From positions 868,001 to 932,000 of the forward strand of contig NC_007908.1 in NCBI RefSeq assembly GCF_000013605.1: a stretch of DNA of 64,000 nucleotides. The letters are read 5' to 3'. Every line of letters begins with the position of its first letter. The first letter of the stretch is position 1. The notes under the pieces were generated by a model. That model saw only the letters and a list, made by a program, of their open reading frames with translations. It made no database searches and had not been told where the DNA came from. Position numbers and translations under genes: made by a program. Origin of the DNA: Rhodoferax ferrireducens T118 (GTDB taxonomy: Bacteria > Pseudomonadota > Gammaproteobacteria > Burkholderiales > Burkholderiaceae_C). Positions 35,299 through 44,514 of the stretch are shown here, one piece after another.

Positions 35299-36327
35299 AT
35301 GGAAAGTCTTGATCTGCGGGTCTTGGGCGACGTGCTGGCGTGGCGTGGGCTCGGCCACGCGGTCACGTTGGTGACCGTGATCGAAACCTGGGGCAGCGCG
35401 CCGCGACCGCCGGGTGCTTTGCTGGCCGTGCGCGACGACGGCGTGGTAAGCGGTTCAGTGTCGGGTGGCTGCGTCGAAGATGACCTGATCACCCGCACCC
35501 GGGCGGGCTTCAATCGGGTCGCGGCAGGTGAACCCGCCTTGGCAAGGCCCGCCTTGATTGTCTACGGGGCCAGCAAAGAAGAGGCGGCCCGCTTCGGATT
35601 GCCCTGTGGCGGCACCATGCGACTGGTGCAGGAACCCGTACTCGAAACCCTCTGGGTGGCGCAATTGCTGGCCCGCACGGCCGACCACCAGTTGGTGGCG
35701 CGCAGGTTGACGCTGGCGACCGGGGTCGTGCAACTCTCGTGTGCCGGGCGCGGTCAGCACACCAGTTTTGATGGCAGCATATTGACCACGATTTTTGGCC
35801 CCAAATGGCGTTTGTTACTGATCGGCGCCGGTCAGCTGTCGCAGGCGGTGGCGCAGATGGCGCTCATGCTTGATTTTGAAGTTTTGGTGTGCGATCCGCG
35901 CGAAGAATATGCCCTCACGATGGCGGCTGGCGTGCCCGCCAGCCAGCGCGTTGCGGGGATGCCCGACGATGCAGTGCGCACACTGGTGCCCGATGCCCAC
36001 ACGGCCATCGTGGCACTTACGCATGACCCCAAGCTCGACGATATGGCCTTGATTGAAGCGCTGCAGTCGCAGGCGTTCTATGTTGGCGCCCTAGGGTCGC
36101 GTCGCAACCAGGATGCCCGCAGACAGCGGTTGGCCAAACACTTCGACTTGAGCGCGCCAGAGCTGGCGCGTCTACATGGCCCGGTTGGGCTTTCCTTGGG
36201 GGCGAAAACACCGGCCGAGATTGCCGTCTCCATCATGGCGGAGATTATCCAGATCAAAAACAGCGTGTCAGGTGGTGCGCTGATCGCCAAGAACACCGGG
36301 GTCGCCGCAGGTGCAGCGATGATTTGA
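35299..36327 (+). CDS. xdhC: XdhC/CoxI-family molybdenum cofactor insertion protein
   Basis: A 342-residue maturation factor that binds and sulfurates molybdenum cofactor before insertion into xanthine-oxidase-family enzymes. The N-terminal XdhC/CoxI domain has VTVIETWGSAPRPPGALLAV and SGSVSGGCVEDDLI. The C-terminal Rossmann-like XdhC_C domain has LLLIGAGQLSQAVAQMALML and YVGALGSRRNQDAR. ATG at 35299 is supported by AAGGTGG upstream. It is divergent from the Mo-hydroxylase genes and overlaps or abuts the MobA-like gene, an arrangement that makes it the dedicated maturation pair for the enzyme next door. Confidence 0.92.
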   Translation: MESLDLRVLGDVLAWRGLGHAVTLVTVIETWGSAPRPPGALLAVRDDGVVSGSVSGGCVEDDLITRTRAGFNRVAAGEPALARPALIVYGASKEEAARFGLPCGGTMRLVQEPVLETLWVAQLLARTADHQLVARRLTLATGVVQLSCAGRGQHTSFDGSILTTIFGPKWRLLLIGAGQLSQAVAQMALMLDFEVLVCDPREEYALTMAAGVPASQRVAGMPDDAVRTLVPDAHTAIVALTHDPKLDDMALIEALQSQAFYVGALGSRRNQDARRQRLAKHFDLSAPELARLHGPVGLSLGAKTPAEIAVSIMAEIIQIKNSVSGGALIAKNTGVAAGAAMI

Positions 36328-36335
36328 CAGAATCA

Positions 36336-36893
36336 ATGCCTGTGATGCCGATCGTGATTATTCTGGCCGGTGGACGAGGTGCGCGCTTTCTGGCCTCGGG
36401 GGGCTACGGCTCCAAACTGCAGGCGCCGCTGGCCGGCAAAACCGTATTGCAGCACACGCTCGACGCGGTCAAGGCCAGCGGTCTGCCGTGGCACCTGGAA
36501 GACGGAGGGCGCCCTGGCATGGGCGACTCGATTGCGGCGGCCGTTCGGGCCACTTGGTCGGCTGCCTCCCGGTTCGGCGCAGAGCGGGGTGGCTGGCTGA
36601 TTCTGCCCGCAGATCTGCCCCTGATCAGGGCCGGTACCCTGCATGTCGTGGCGACGGCTTTGCTCGATCACGAGGTGGTGGTGCCGATCTACCACGGACA
36701 ACGCGGGCACCCGGTTGGCTTTTCTGCCCGATGCGGCCAGGCTCTACTGGATTTAGGGGGAGATCATGGGGCAGCCCCTGTTATTCAAGCGTATGCCGCT
36801 ATTGAAATAGTGGTAAATGATGTCGGCTGCGTAACCGACATTGACACGATCGATGATCTCAAGGTGGTGGAGCAGTTGATGAATGGCGCATGA
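36336..36893 (+). CDS. MobA/MocA-like molybdenum cofactor nucleotidyltransferase
   Basis: A 185-residue nucleotidyltransferase, probably converting Mo-molybdopterin to the CMP form used by Mo hydroxylases. Motifs: VIILAGGRGARF at the N-terminus, SKLQAPLAGKTVLQHTLDAV, ILPADLPLIRAG and HPVGFSARCGQALLDL. ATG at 36336 is chosen over a TTG at 36324 that overlaps the xdhC stop. The C-terminal region (VIQAYAAIEIVVNDVG) contains a copy of the genome's dispersed repeat read in frame (36771-36817), which appears to replace or extend native residues without breaking the gene. Confidence 0.85.
   Translation: MPVMPIVIILAGGRGARFLASGGYGSKLQAPLAGKTVLQHTLDAVKASGLPWHLEDGGRPGMGDSIAAAVRATWSAASRFGAERGGWLILPADLPLIRAGTLHVVATALLDHEVVVPIYHGQRGHPVGFSARCGQALLDLGGDHGAAPVIQAYAAIEIVVNDVGCVTDIDTIDDLKVVEQLMNGA
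36771..36817 (-). repeat. Copy C of the dispersed repeat, inside the MobA-like gene
   Basis: Shares GCTATTGAAATAGT (36798-36811) exactly with copy B at 39740-39753, and an AGCCCC block at a similar distance to the left. It is translated in frame as part of the MobA-like protein. Less complete than copies A and B, since the GGCCTCT end is degraded. Confidence 0.5.
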
Positions 36894-36969
36894 ATCAGCC
36901 ACGGGTCGGCGAGTTTGTGGCTTTTCGTGGGTGACTGTTGTTACCCCGTCCTTCTGCCTGGTGCTCTGA

Positions 36970-38703
36970 TTATTCAATGCTGGCCAGAACAGCCTCGAGA
37001 ATTTGGTAACTGCCTTCCGGAGCATTTAGCGTAATACGCCCGCTGCGGTGGGCGGAAACGTGCATCTCCATTTTCATGGCATCCATGACAGCAACCACGT
37101 CGCCCTGTTGGACCTCACTGCCATCGGCTACGGTCCAGGACTGCAAGGTGCCGGAGATGGGCGAGATCACTGCGCCGACATCTTTAGCGGCTGCGGCCGG
37201 GCTGGTTGCGGCCATATTGGCGCCGCCGCCCAGTGATTGCAGGCCGCGCAGCAGTTCGGCGGGCAGGCCGAGGGCGACGCGACGGCCGTCGATTTCCATG
37301 GCGGTACGGTAGAGGCTGGCATCGGGCGCCGGTTCGGCGCGCGCGGCGGCGGCCAGGGTGTTGGCAAAGTCGGTTTCAATCCAGCGCGTGTGCACCCTGA
37401 ACGGTTCTTCGGACACGAAATCCGGGTGCGCCATGACCGCCCGATGAAACGGCAGCACTGAGGCGACACCTTCAATGCGGAACTCTCTCAAAGCCCGGCG
37501 CGCGCGCGCGATGGCCTGCTGGCGGGTGGCGCCCGTGACGATGAGCTTGGCCATCAGCGAGTCGAACGTGCCCGGCACCGTGGACAGCGATTCCACCCCG
37601 GCGTCCACACGCACGCCTGGCCCCGAGGGCGGCGCAAAGGCCGTGACCAGACCCGGCGACGGTAGAAAGCCACGCCCCACGTCCTCGGCGTTGATGCGGA
37701 ACTCAAAGGCGTGGCCTTGGGGCTCTGGGGTCTGGGTGATGGTCAGCGTGTGGCCATCGGCGATGCGCAGCTGCTCGACCACCAGGTCAATGCCGGTGGT
37801 CTGTTCGGTGACCGTGTGCTCGACCTGCAGGCGGGTGTTGACTTCCAGGAAGGAGATGGCGCCATTGCCACTGAGCAGGAACTCGACTGTGCCCGCGCTG
37901 GTGTAGCCCGCTTCGGCGCAGATGTCGTGCGCCGCCTGGTGGATGCGGCTGCGCTGCGCGTCGCTCAGGAACGGCGCGGGCGCTTCTTCCACCAGTTTTT
38001 GGTTGCGCCGCTGCAGCGAGCAGTCGCGTGTGCCCAGCACGACCACGTGGCCGTGGGTGTCGGCCAGCACCTGGGCCTCGATGTGGCGCGGGCAGTCCAG
38101 AAACTGTTCCACAAAACACTCGCCGCGCCCGAACGCCGTGATGGCCTCGCGCACGGCGGATTCATACAGCTCGGCCACCTCGTCCAGGCGCCACGCGATT
38201 TTCATGCCGCGACCGCCGCCACCAAACGCCGCCTTGATGATGATCGGCAGGCCATATTGCTCGGCAAAGGCCAGCACTTCGCTGGCATCTTTGGCCGGTT
38301 CGGTCATGCCGGCCACCAGCGGGGCGCCCACCTTCAGGGCGATCTTGCGCGCTTGCACCTTGTCACCCAGACGCGCAATGGCGGCGGGCGACGGGCCGAT
38401 CCAGAGCAGGCCGGCGTCGATCACCGCCTGGGCAAACGCGGCGCTTTCGGACAGAAAACCGTAACCGGGATGCACGGCGTCGGCACCGCTGCGAACGGCC
38501 ACGGCCAGCAGCTTCTCGATGTTCAGGTAGGTCTCAAAGGGGCGGTCGCCATCGAGGCCATAGGCCTCGTCGGCCATACGTGTATGCAGGGCGTTGAGGT
38601 CGGCGTTGGCATACACGGCCACGGATGCCACGCCGTAGTCGGCGCAGGCGCGGGTAATGCGGACGGCAATTTCGCCCCGGTTGGCAATCAGTACTTTTTT
38701 CAT
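36970..38703 (-). CDS. Biotin carboxylase fused to a biotinyl carrier domain
   Basis: A 577-residue biotin-dependent carboxylase component. Residues 1-450 form a biotin carboxylase: [20 protein letters not shown], the Gly-rich ATP loop [28 protein letters not shown] and the Arg-containing [15 protein letters not shown]. Residues about 505-577 are a biotinyl domain with the attachment site [14 protein letters not shown]. No carboxyltransferase is encoded nearby; instead it is the last gene of the 5-oxoproline operon, 12 bp after the PxpB-PxpC fusion. Such genes are frequently annotated acetyl-CoA carboxylase AccC/AccB, but the context suggests a specific part in 5-oxoproline or related lactam metabolism (inference). 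Confidence 0.9.
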   Translation of the reverse strand: MKKVLIANRGEIAVRITRACADYGVASVAVYANADLNALHTRMADEAYGLDGDRPFETYLNIEKLLAVAVRSGADAVHPGYGFLSESAAFAQAVIDAGLLWIGPSPAAIARLGDKVQARKIALKVGAPLVAGMTEPAKDASEVLAFAEQYGLPIIIKAAFGGGGRGMKIAWRLDEVAELYESAVREAITAFGRGECFVEQFLDCPRHIEAQVLADTHGHVVVLGTRDCSLQRRNQKLVEEAPAPFLSDAQRSRIHQAAHDICAEAGYTSAGTVEFLLSGNGAISFLEVNTRLQVEHTVTEQTTGIDLVVEQLRIADGHTLTITQTPEPQGHAFEFRINAEDVGRGFLPSPGLVTAFAPPSGPGVRVDAGVESLSTVPGTFDSLMAKLIVTGATRQQAIARARRALREFRIEGVASVLPFHRAVMAHPDFVSEEPFRVHTRWIETDFANTLAAAARAEPAPDASLYRTAMEIDGRRVALGLPAELLRGLQSLGGGANMAATSPAAAAKDVGAVISPISGTLQSWTVADGSEVQQGDVVAVMDAMKMEMHVSAHRSGRITLNAPEGSYQILEAVLASIE

Positions 38704-38715
38704 GACGGTTATCTA

Positions 38716-40365
38716 TCAGTGTTCGGTTGGTGAGGCGGTGTCGCGGGCCACAGCGGTGGACGGTTCAAAGTCACGAATGGGGTTGAAACGCACCCAGGCA
38801 TTGACCGGAATCTGTCCGGCCCGGTTCAGGTGGTAGGTGGCGACGCAGCCGATCACGGGATAGCCGCCGGTGAGCGGATGGTCGGCCAGAAACAGCACCG
38901 GCTGGCCGCTTGGCGGAACCTGAATCGCACCCCACGCGGTGCCTTCGCTGGGTAATTCGTCCGGCACGGCCCGCTCCAGCGCCACTTCGCCCGCCAAACG
39001 CAGGCCGACGCGGTTGGACTGCGGTGTCACTTGCCATAGCTGGCTGCGCAAGCGCTCAATCGACTCGGCCGTGAACCAGTCCGTGCGCGGCCCCAGCACC
39101 ACGTCCAGCGTGACCACCTCCTGCGTCGTGGGCAGGTCGGCGGGCGGCTCCTCGCGCAGGCCCACCACCGCTCCATGATGAACGGGCCGGATCGGCAGCA
39201 CATCGCCGACGGCCAGCGGCGGGGGGCCGACATGGGCCAGCGTGTCGGTCGAACAGCTGCCCAGCACCGGCGGCACGGCAAAACCGCCGCGCACGGCCAG
39301 GTAGGTGCGAATGCCCGCCTGCGGCTGGCCGATGGCCAGCGTGTCGCCATCGGCCAGCGCGACAGGCTGGTAACGCTCGGCCTGCCAATGGGTGCCGTTG
39401 GCGCTGGTGACGGTGAGGGGCGCATCGGCCCCGGTCACGGCCACCACCGTGTCGCCCCGGCTGCGCAGGCGCAGGCCGCCGCTGGCGGTTTCCAGGCAGG
39501 CGCTGTTGGAGGCATTGCCGACCAGGCGGTTGGCGGCCTTGAGCGCGGCCTGATCCATGGCGCCGGAGGCCGACACGCCTTGCCCGGCCTGGCCGCTGCG
39601 GCCCAGATCCTGAAACAGGGTCTGCAGGCCGGGGGACTGGATTTCCAGCGCGGCGCTGCCAAGGTCCGGGGTGGGGCCTTGGGGGGGCAAAGTATCCAAT
39701 TGTTTTTGGCCTCTAGCCCCCGTAAATACTGCTTCTTCAGCTATTGAAATAGTAGCAATATTCACGAACCGAACCCGGTAGCCGGGCTGCAGCAGCGCGG
39801 GCACGTCACGCGCCAGGTCCCACATCGCCGTCGGCGTGACGCCAATGATCTGCCAGCCGCCCGGGCTGGCCTGGGGATAGACGCCGCTGAACGTGCCCGC
39901 CAGTCCGACCGCCCCGGCCGGAATGCGGGTGCGCGGGGTGCTGCGGCGCGGCACGTTGAAGCTGGGGTGGCCGCCGCTCAGGTACGCAAAACCCGGCGCA
40001 AAACCGGTGAAGGCCACCGTGTACTCGCTGCCGGTGTGACGGCGGATGACTTCTTCGGGCGTGATGCCCAGCAGCTGGGCCACATCGGCCAGGTCCTCGC
40101 CGTTGTAATGCACGGGAATCTCGATCAGCGTGCCGCCGCGCTGGGCGCGGGCGCTGACATCACGCTGGCTGATTTCGCGCACCAGGTCTGCCCTGGAGCA
40201 GGCGGTCGGACGCCAACTGATCAGAATGGTGCGGGCCGCAGGCACCAGCTCTTCAACGCCGGCGATCGGCTCGTTCTTGAGCGAGGCCAGCAGGGCCAGC
40301 GTTTGCTCCAGGTTGTCCAGCTCCACCAGCAGGGCGTTCAAGTTGATCGGCAGGAAACGCATCAT
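38716..40365 (-). CDS. 5-oxoprolinase subunits PxpB-PxpC fusion (KipI-KipA)
   Basis: A 549-residue fusion. The N-terminal half (1-220) is the PxpB/KipI domain: [54 protein letters not shown] and [11 protein letters not shown]. The C-terminal half (about 240-530) is PxpC/Kip[41 protein letters not shown] and [17 protein letters not shown]. Together with PxpA they hydrolyse 5-oxoproline to glutamate with ATP. In E. coli these are two genes (ybgJ, ybgK). The linker ([20 protein letters not shown]) is the in-frame translation of a dispersed repeat. ATG at 40365 overlaps the pxpA stop. Confidence 0.92.
39707..39759 (-). repeat. Copy B of the dispersed repeat, in the PxpB-PxpC linker
   Basis: Carries GCCTCTAGCCCCCGTA (39709-39724), identical over 16 nt to the reverse complement of copy A, and GCTATTGAAATAGT (39740-39753), identical over 14 nt to copy C. 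It therefore links all three copies. Located exactly at the junction of the fused PxpB and PxpC domains and translated in frame (minus strand) as a [21 protein letters not shown] peptide. Confidence 0.7.
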
Positions 40366-41129
40366 GGCGCCGCGACTTCAAAGGACTGGATGCTGACCCC
40401 GGCCTGCGTCAGACGGGTGCGCACTTGGGCGGCAACCGCCACCGCGTCGGGGTTGTCGCCATGCACGCAAATCGAGTCGGCCGCAATGGCCACCAGGCTG
40501 CCGTCGATGGCTTCAATCACCCCGTCTGAGACGAGGCGCAGCATGCGCTCGGCAATCAGCTTGGCATCATGCAGCACGGCGCCTTTTTCGCGCCGCGACA
40601 CCAGCGTGCCAGCCGGTGTGTAGGCACGGTCTGCAAAAGCTTCGGCCACCACGCGCAGGCCCTGGTCTTGCGCCCAGCCCAGCAGCGGCGAGCCGGCCAG
40701 CGCCACCAGCGTCAGGCGGGGGTCTACCTCGCGGATGGCGGTGATGACATCATGGGCCTGGCGGGCGTCGTGGGCGATGGTGTTGTAGAGCGCGCCGTGG
40801 GGTTTGACGTAACGCACGCTGGTGCCTGCCGCGGCGGCCAGGCCCTTGAGCGCGCCAATCTGGTAGATCACGTCGGCGATCAGGTCGGCGCTTTCCACAT
40901 CCATATTGCGCCGGCCAAAACCGATGAGGTCGCGGTACGCCACATGCGCCCCCACCACCACGCCGTTGTCACGCGCCCGGCGCAGCGTGCGCAGCACCCC
41001 CGCGGGGTCGCCCGCGTGGAAGCCGCAGGCCACGTTGGCGCTGCTCACGATACCCAGCATGGCGGCATCGTCGCCCATGCGCCATGCGCCCAGGCTTTCA
41101 CCCAGGTCGCTGTTCAAATCCATTTTCAT
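40362..41129 (-). CDS. pxpA: 5-oxoprolinase subunit PxpA (LamB/YcsF family)
   Basis: A 255-residue LamB/YcsF-family protein. The start [20 protein letters not shown], the [20 protein letters not shown] segment, [16 protein letters not shown], and [15 protein letters not shown] are all canonical for PxpA. It works with PxpB and PxpC in ATP-dependent cleavage of 5-oxoproline. Located between the pyroglutamyl peptidase gene and the PxpB-PxpC fusion, with a 4-bp overlap to the latter, so the subunits are made together. Length is standard. Confidence 0.95.
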
Positions 41130-41176
41130 ATGTCACTCCAGAAGGGCTGCGCGGCCGCTGGGCCAGGCAGCGTTGG

Positions 41177-41845
41177 TCAATGCAATTGGCCTGCGCTCTC
41201 GCGCACGTCAACGCGCACGGACAGGGCGGTGCGCATCGCCACCTGCAGCGCCTGCACCTGGGTGGCCAGCGCCATGCTGGGCGCGCCGGGGAGGCGGGCC
41301 GCTTGCTCGGGCAGATAAGGCAGGTGGATGAACCCACCGCGGGTTTGCGACCAAGCCGGTTCGCTGGCCAGGCGGTGCATCAAGGCATAGAACACCTGGT
41401 TGCAGACAAAGGTGCCTGCGGTGTTGGACACCGCGCCCGGCAACCCGGCGGCGCGCAAGTCACGCATGATGGCTTTGATCGGCAGCGTCGAAAAGTAGGC
41501 TGCCGGTGCGCCGTGAATCACGGGGGCGTCAATCGGCTGCTGGCCCGCGTTGTCGGCAATACGGGCATCAATCACATTGATGGCGACCCGCTCCAGCGAC
41601 ACCTCGCTGCGCCCGCCCGCCAGTCCCAGCGCCAGCACCAGCTGCGGTTGCCACTGGACCAGCGCCTCATCCAGGCGCTCGATGGCGGGGCCAAAGACGC
41701 ACGGCAATTGCACGGCATGCAACGTGGCGCCATCACAAGACGAACCGTCCAGCGCGCGCGCCACCTCCCATGACGGGTTGACGGGATCGCGCTCGAAGGG
41801 CTCGAAGCCGGTGAGCAAAATACGCAGTGGGGCAGCGGCTGGCAT
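41177..41845 (-). CDS. pcp: Pyroglutamyl-peptidase I
   Basis: A 222-residue cysteine peptidase that removes N-terminal 5-oxoproline from peptides. Characteristic features: [20 protein letters not shown], catalytic Glu in [20 protein letters not shown], catalytic Cys in [19 protein letters not shown] and catalytic His in [12 protein letters not shown]. Cytosolic; length normal. Its position inside the transporter-PxpABC operon makes sense: it generates 5-oxoproline from peptides for the downstream oxoprolinase. Confidence 0.94.
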   Translation of the reverse strand: MPAAAPLRILLTGFEPFERDPVNPSWEVARALDGSSCDGATLHAVQLPCVFGPAIERLDEALVQWQPQLVLALGLAGGRSEVSLERVAINVIDARIADNAGQQPIDAPVIHGAPAAYFSTLPIKAIMRDLRAAGLPGAVSNTAGTFVCNQVFYALMHRLASEPAWSQTRGGFIHLPYLPEQAARLPGAPSMALATQVQALQVAMRTALSVRVDVRESAGQLH

Positions 41846-41857
41846 GGCGCGTCCTTG

Positions 41858-42814
41858 TCAGCGGAACATCAAAAAGTTCAGCAGGAAGACATTGGCCAGC
41901 AGCAAGGTGAGCGCCGTTGGCACCTGCGCCCGGATGACCGCGTTCTTGTCCGGTAGCTCCAGCAAGGCGGCGGGCACGATGTTGAAGTTGGCGGCCATGG
42001 GTGTGAGCAAGGTGCCGCAGTAGCCCGACATCATGCCGATGGCGGCCATCACGGCCGGGTCACCGTGGTACACGCCGAACAGAATGGGCACGCCCACACC
42101 GCCGGTCATCACGGGGAACGCCGCAAAGCCGTTGCCCATGACGACGGTGAACAGCGCCATGCCGATCACGTAAACCGCCACCGCCACAAACCGAATGTCC
42201 ATGTTGATGTAGCTGGTCGTGGCAAAGGCCACGGCCTTGCCCACGCCCGCGTCCGAAAACACCAGGCCCAGCATGCCCAGCATCTGCGGCAGCACCAGGG
42301 CCCAGCCCAGGGCGTCCGTCAGGCGGCGCGATTCACGGATGCCTTGCACCGGGCTTTCCTGCGTCAGCCAGCAGGCCAGCCCGAACGAGATCACGCAGCC
42401 GATGCCCAGGCTCACCAGCGTGGTGTTTTTGGGGTCAATCAGCGGCAGGCCGCCCACGCTGAGGTATTTGGCCGACAGGGTGCCAATGACCGTGACCAGC
42501 GGAATCGCCAGTGCCGGCATGAACAGCCGGTTGCCCAGCCGCTTGGCGCTGGCCAGGTACTGCGCGGCCGAGCGTGCGCGATGGTGACCCGCGCCCACGC
42601 CGCCAAAGCCGGCGATCAGCGCCATGACGACCACGCCCACGCCGACCCAGATCGGCGGCAGTCGCTCCCCGATCAGGAACACCAGGGCGTAGAGGCCCCA
42701 GAACAAGGCGCTGGAATAACGCTTGGGATGGCTGGCGTCGGCCAGCGTCATGCCGGCCGTGATGACCAGAATGGCGCCGACGAGGTAGTACAGGTGTTGG
42801 ATGGACAAGATCAT
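41858..42814 (-). CDS. DUF979 family membrane protein, 5-oxoproline transporter component (predicted)
   Basis: A 318-residue, about nine-helix inner membrane protein of the DUF979 family, starting ILSIQHLYYLVGAILVITAG and including KRLGNRLFMPALAIPLVTVI and GMALFTVVMGNGFAAFPVMT. DUF979 and DUF969 proteins nearly always occur as adjacent pairs and are found with pcp and pxpABC, which suggests a two-component permease for 5-oxoproline or a related peptide product (inference). It begins 2 bp after the DUF969 stop. Confidence 0.88.
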   Translation of the reverse strand: MILSIQHLYYLVGAILVITAGMTLADASHPKRYSSALFWGLYALVFLIGERLPPIWVGVGVVVMALIAGFGGVGAGHHRARSAAQYLASAKRLGNRLFMPALAIPLVTVIGTLSAKYLSVGGLPLIDPKNTTLVSLGIGCVISFGLACWLTQESPVQGIRESRRLTDALGWALVLPQMLGMLGLVFSDAGVGKAVAFATTSYINMDIRFVAVAVYVIGMALFTVVMGNGFAAFPVMTGGVGVPILFGVYHGDPAVMAAIGMMSGYCGTLLTPMAANFNIVPAALLELPDKNAVIRAQVPTALTLLLANVFLLNFLMFR

Positions 42815-42816
42815 GA

Positions 42817-43560
42817 TCAGACTCCCTTGGCCGCTGCGCTGGCAGCGCCGACCGTCAGGTTGGTTGGTTCGAGTTGTTCCAACTCACGCGCCAACATCTT
42901 GTCCAGGCGATTGAGTCGCCAGGCGTGAATGACAAAGGCGCAGATGGCCGTCGGGATGCCCCACACTGCGACTCGCAAAGGCTCAACATCGATGCCTGCT
43001 TCATGCAGGAAGGTGGTCATCAGCACGATGGCGCCGAACGCCACAAACAGATCTTCGCCGAAGAACAGGCCCACGTTGTCGGTGGCAGCGCAATAGGCGC
43101 GCAGCTTGTGGCGAATGTGCTCGGGCAGCTTGCCGTAGCGCACCTCGGCCGTGCCTTCGACCATGGGCGCCAGCAGCGGACGCACCATCTGCGGATGCCC
43201 GCCCAGGCTGGTCAGACCGATGGCGGCGGTGAGCTGGCGTGCGCCCAGGTAAATGAGGAGCAGGCGCCCGGCGGTAGCCGATTTGATGCGGCTGATCCAG
43301 TCCTGCGCATGTTGGCGCAGCCCGTGGCGCTCCAGCAGACCGATGACCGCCAGCGGCAACAGGATGATCAGCGGCAGGTTGCGGGTCTTGATGAACCCGG
43401 TGCCGATGGTGGCCAGCATCTTGTCAACAGGAAAACCCGCCGCGAAGGCGGTCACGATGGCCGTGATGATCACGACCAGCATGGGGTTAAAGCGCAGGAT
43501 GAAGCCCGCGATGATGACCGCTACCCCAATGAGCGGCCACAGATTGACATCATGAATCAT
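42817..43560 (-). CDS. DUF969 family membrane protein, partner of DUF979
   Basis: A 247-residue membrane protein with about six hydrophobic segments: LWPLIGVAVIIAGFILRFNP, MLVVIITAIVTAFAAGFPVD, LPLIILLPLAVIGLLERHGL, and ATDNVGLFFGEDLFVAFGAI. It is the promoter-proximal gene of the 5-oxoproline operon. With DUF979 it resembles a split transporter of the ion-transporter superfamily type. The C-terminal tail (EQLEPTNLTVGAASAAAKGV) is cytosolic. ATG at 43560 follows a GAAAGT-like weak ribosome site, downstream of a region with a clear inverted repeat. Confidence 0.88.
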   Translation of the reverse strand: MIHDVNLWPLIGVAVIIAGFILRFNPMLVVIITAIVTAFAAGFPVDKMLATIGTGFIKTRNLPLIILLPLAVIGLLERHGLRQHAQDWISRIKSATAGRLLLIYLGARQLTAAIGLTSLGGHPQMVRPLLAPMVEGTAEVRYGKLPEHIRHKLRAYCAATDNVGLFFGEDLFVAFGAIVLMTTFLHEAGIDVEPLRVAVWGIPTAICAFVIHAWRLNRLDKMLARELEQLEPTNLTVGAASAAAKGV

Positions 43561-43627
43561 GTTGAACTTCCTTTATTACCGATCGATAAACCCAATAAAA
43601 ATCGCTGTTCAGAAATATATTGTTGAA

Positions 43628-43665
43628 CAATTAAGTTTGATGACGCAACAATTTATGCTTAATTG
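43628..43665. promoter_or_regulatory. Inverted repeat in the GntR / 5-oxoproline operon spacer
   Basis: CAATTAAG (43628-43635) and CTTAATTG (43658-43665) form a perfect 8-bp inverted repeat with 22 bp between, in an AT-rich part of the divergent spacer. A half-site pair TTGTTGAACAA overlaps the left arm (about 43620-43630). Candidate binding site for the divergent GntR regulator (inference from position). Confidence 0.5.
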
Positions 43666-43833
43666 TCATTCAATGATGAGATTGTGTGCAGCAATAATAG
43701 GCCTTATGTATTGGTATAAACCCTGATACAGGGCGGGATGGCGCTTGAAATCTGGTAAAAAGTGCCATCCACTTTGGCCCTCGGGCTGCGAATCACCGGC
43801 CGTGCTGCATGCTGCCGTCACTTCTCTTTAGGT

Positions 43834-44514
43834 ATGACACAAAAACTCCCGGCGAACACGTTGACACTGAACGAACGTACGGCCGATCTGATTCGCCAGA
43901 AGATTGTGAAAGGCGAGTTCTCGCCCGGCCAGCGCCTGTCGGAGGCAGCCCTCAGCGAGAGCCTGGAGATTTCGCGCAATACCTTGCGTGAGGTTTTTCG
44001 CATCCTCACCAAGGAAGGCTTGGTGCGGCATGCGCCGAACCGCGGCGTGTCGGTGGCGATTCCCAGCATCGCCTCCATCATCGACATTTACCGTGTGCGC
44101 CGCCTGATCGAGTGCCAGGCTCTGGCGCAGGCCTACCCGCGCCATCCGGCCAAAAAGCACATGCGCGAGGCCGTCGAGATGGCGCTCAAGTGCCGCGACG
44201 CCGGAGACTGGCAGGGCGTGGGGACCGCGAACATGGAGTTTCACATGGCCATCGTCGAGCTGGCCGACAGCGAGCGGCTGAACGTCATGTTCTCGCACCT
44301 GCTGGCCGAGCTGCGGCTGGCTTTCGGCCTGCTCAAGGACCCGGAATTTCTGCACGCGCCGTATGTCGAGAGCAACGTGAAGATTCTCGAGTTGTTCGAG
44401 GCGGGCAAGCTGCAGGAGAGCGCCACTACGCTCAACGAATATCTGGTGCACTCCGAGCGCATTGTTCTGGCTGTTTATGCCCGGCACCTCTCCGACACAG
44501 GAAGCTTCGAGTAA
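43834..44514 (+). CDS. GntR-family (FadR/FCD type) regulator of the 5-oxoproline operon
   Basis: A 226-residue regulator. The N-terminal winged helix covers about residues 8-75 (IVKGEFSPGQRLSEAALSES, ISRNTLREVFRILTKEGLVR). The FCD effector domain (about 85-215) has the metal-type pattern RLIECQALAQAY, NMEFHMAIVELADS and LNEYLVHSERIV. ATG at 43834 (MTQKLPANT) is better than the upstream in-frame start at 43762. Divergent from the DUF969-DUF979-pcp-pxp genes over a 273-bp spacer, so it probably responds to 5-oxoproline or a related acid. Confidence 0.9.
   Translation: MTQKLPANTLTLNERTADLIRQKIVKGEFSPGQRLSEAALSESLEISRNTLREVFRILTKEGLVRHAPNRGVSVAIPSIASIIDIYRVRRLIECQALAQAYPRHPAKKHMREAVEMALKCRDAGDWQGVGTANMEFHMAIVELADSERLNVMFSHLLAELRLAFGLLKDPEFLHAPYVESNVKILELFEAGKLQESATTLNEYLVHSERIVLAVYARHLSDTGSFE

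Noticed and set aside
36897..36925. AGCCAC/GTGGCT hairpin followed by TTTT after the MobA-like gene
   Set aside because: Only a 6-bp stem with a 14-base loop; not a convincing intrinsic terminator.
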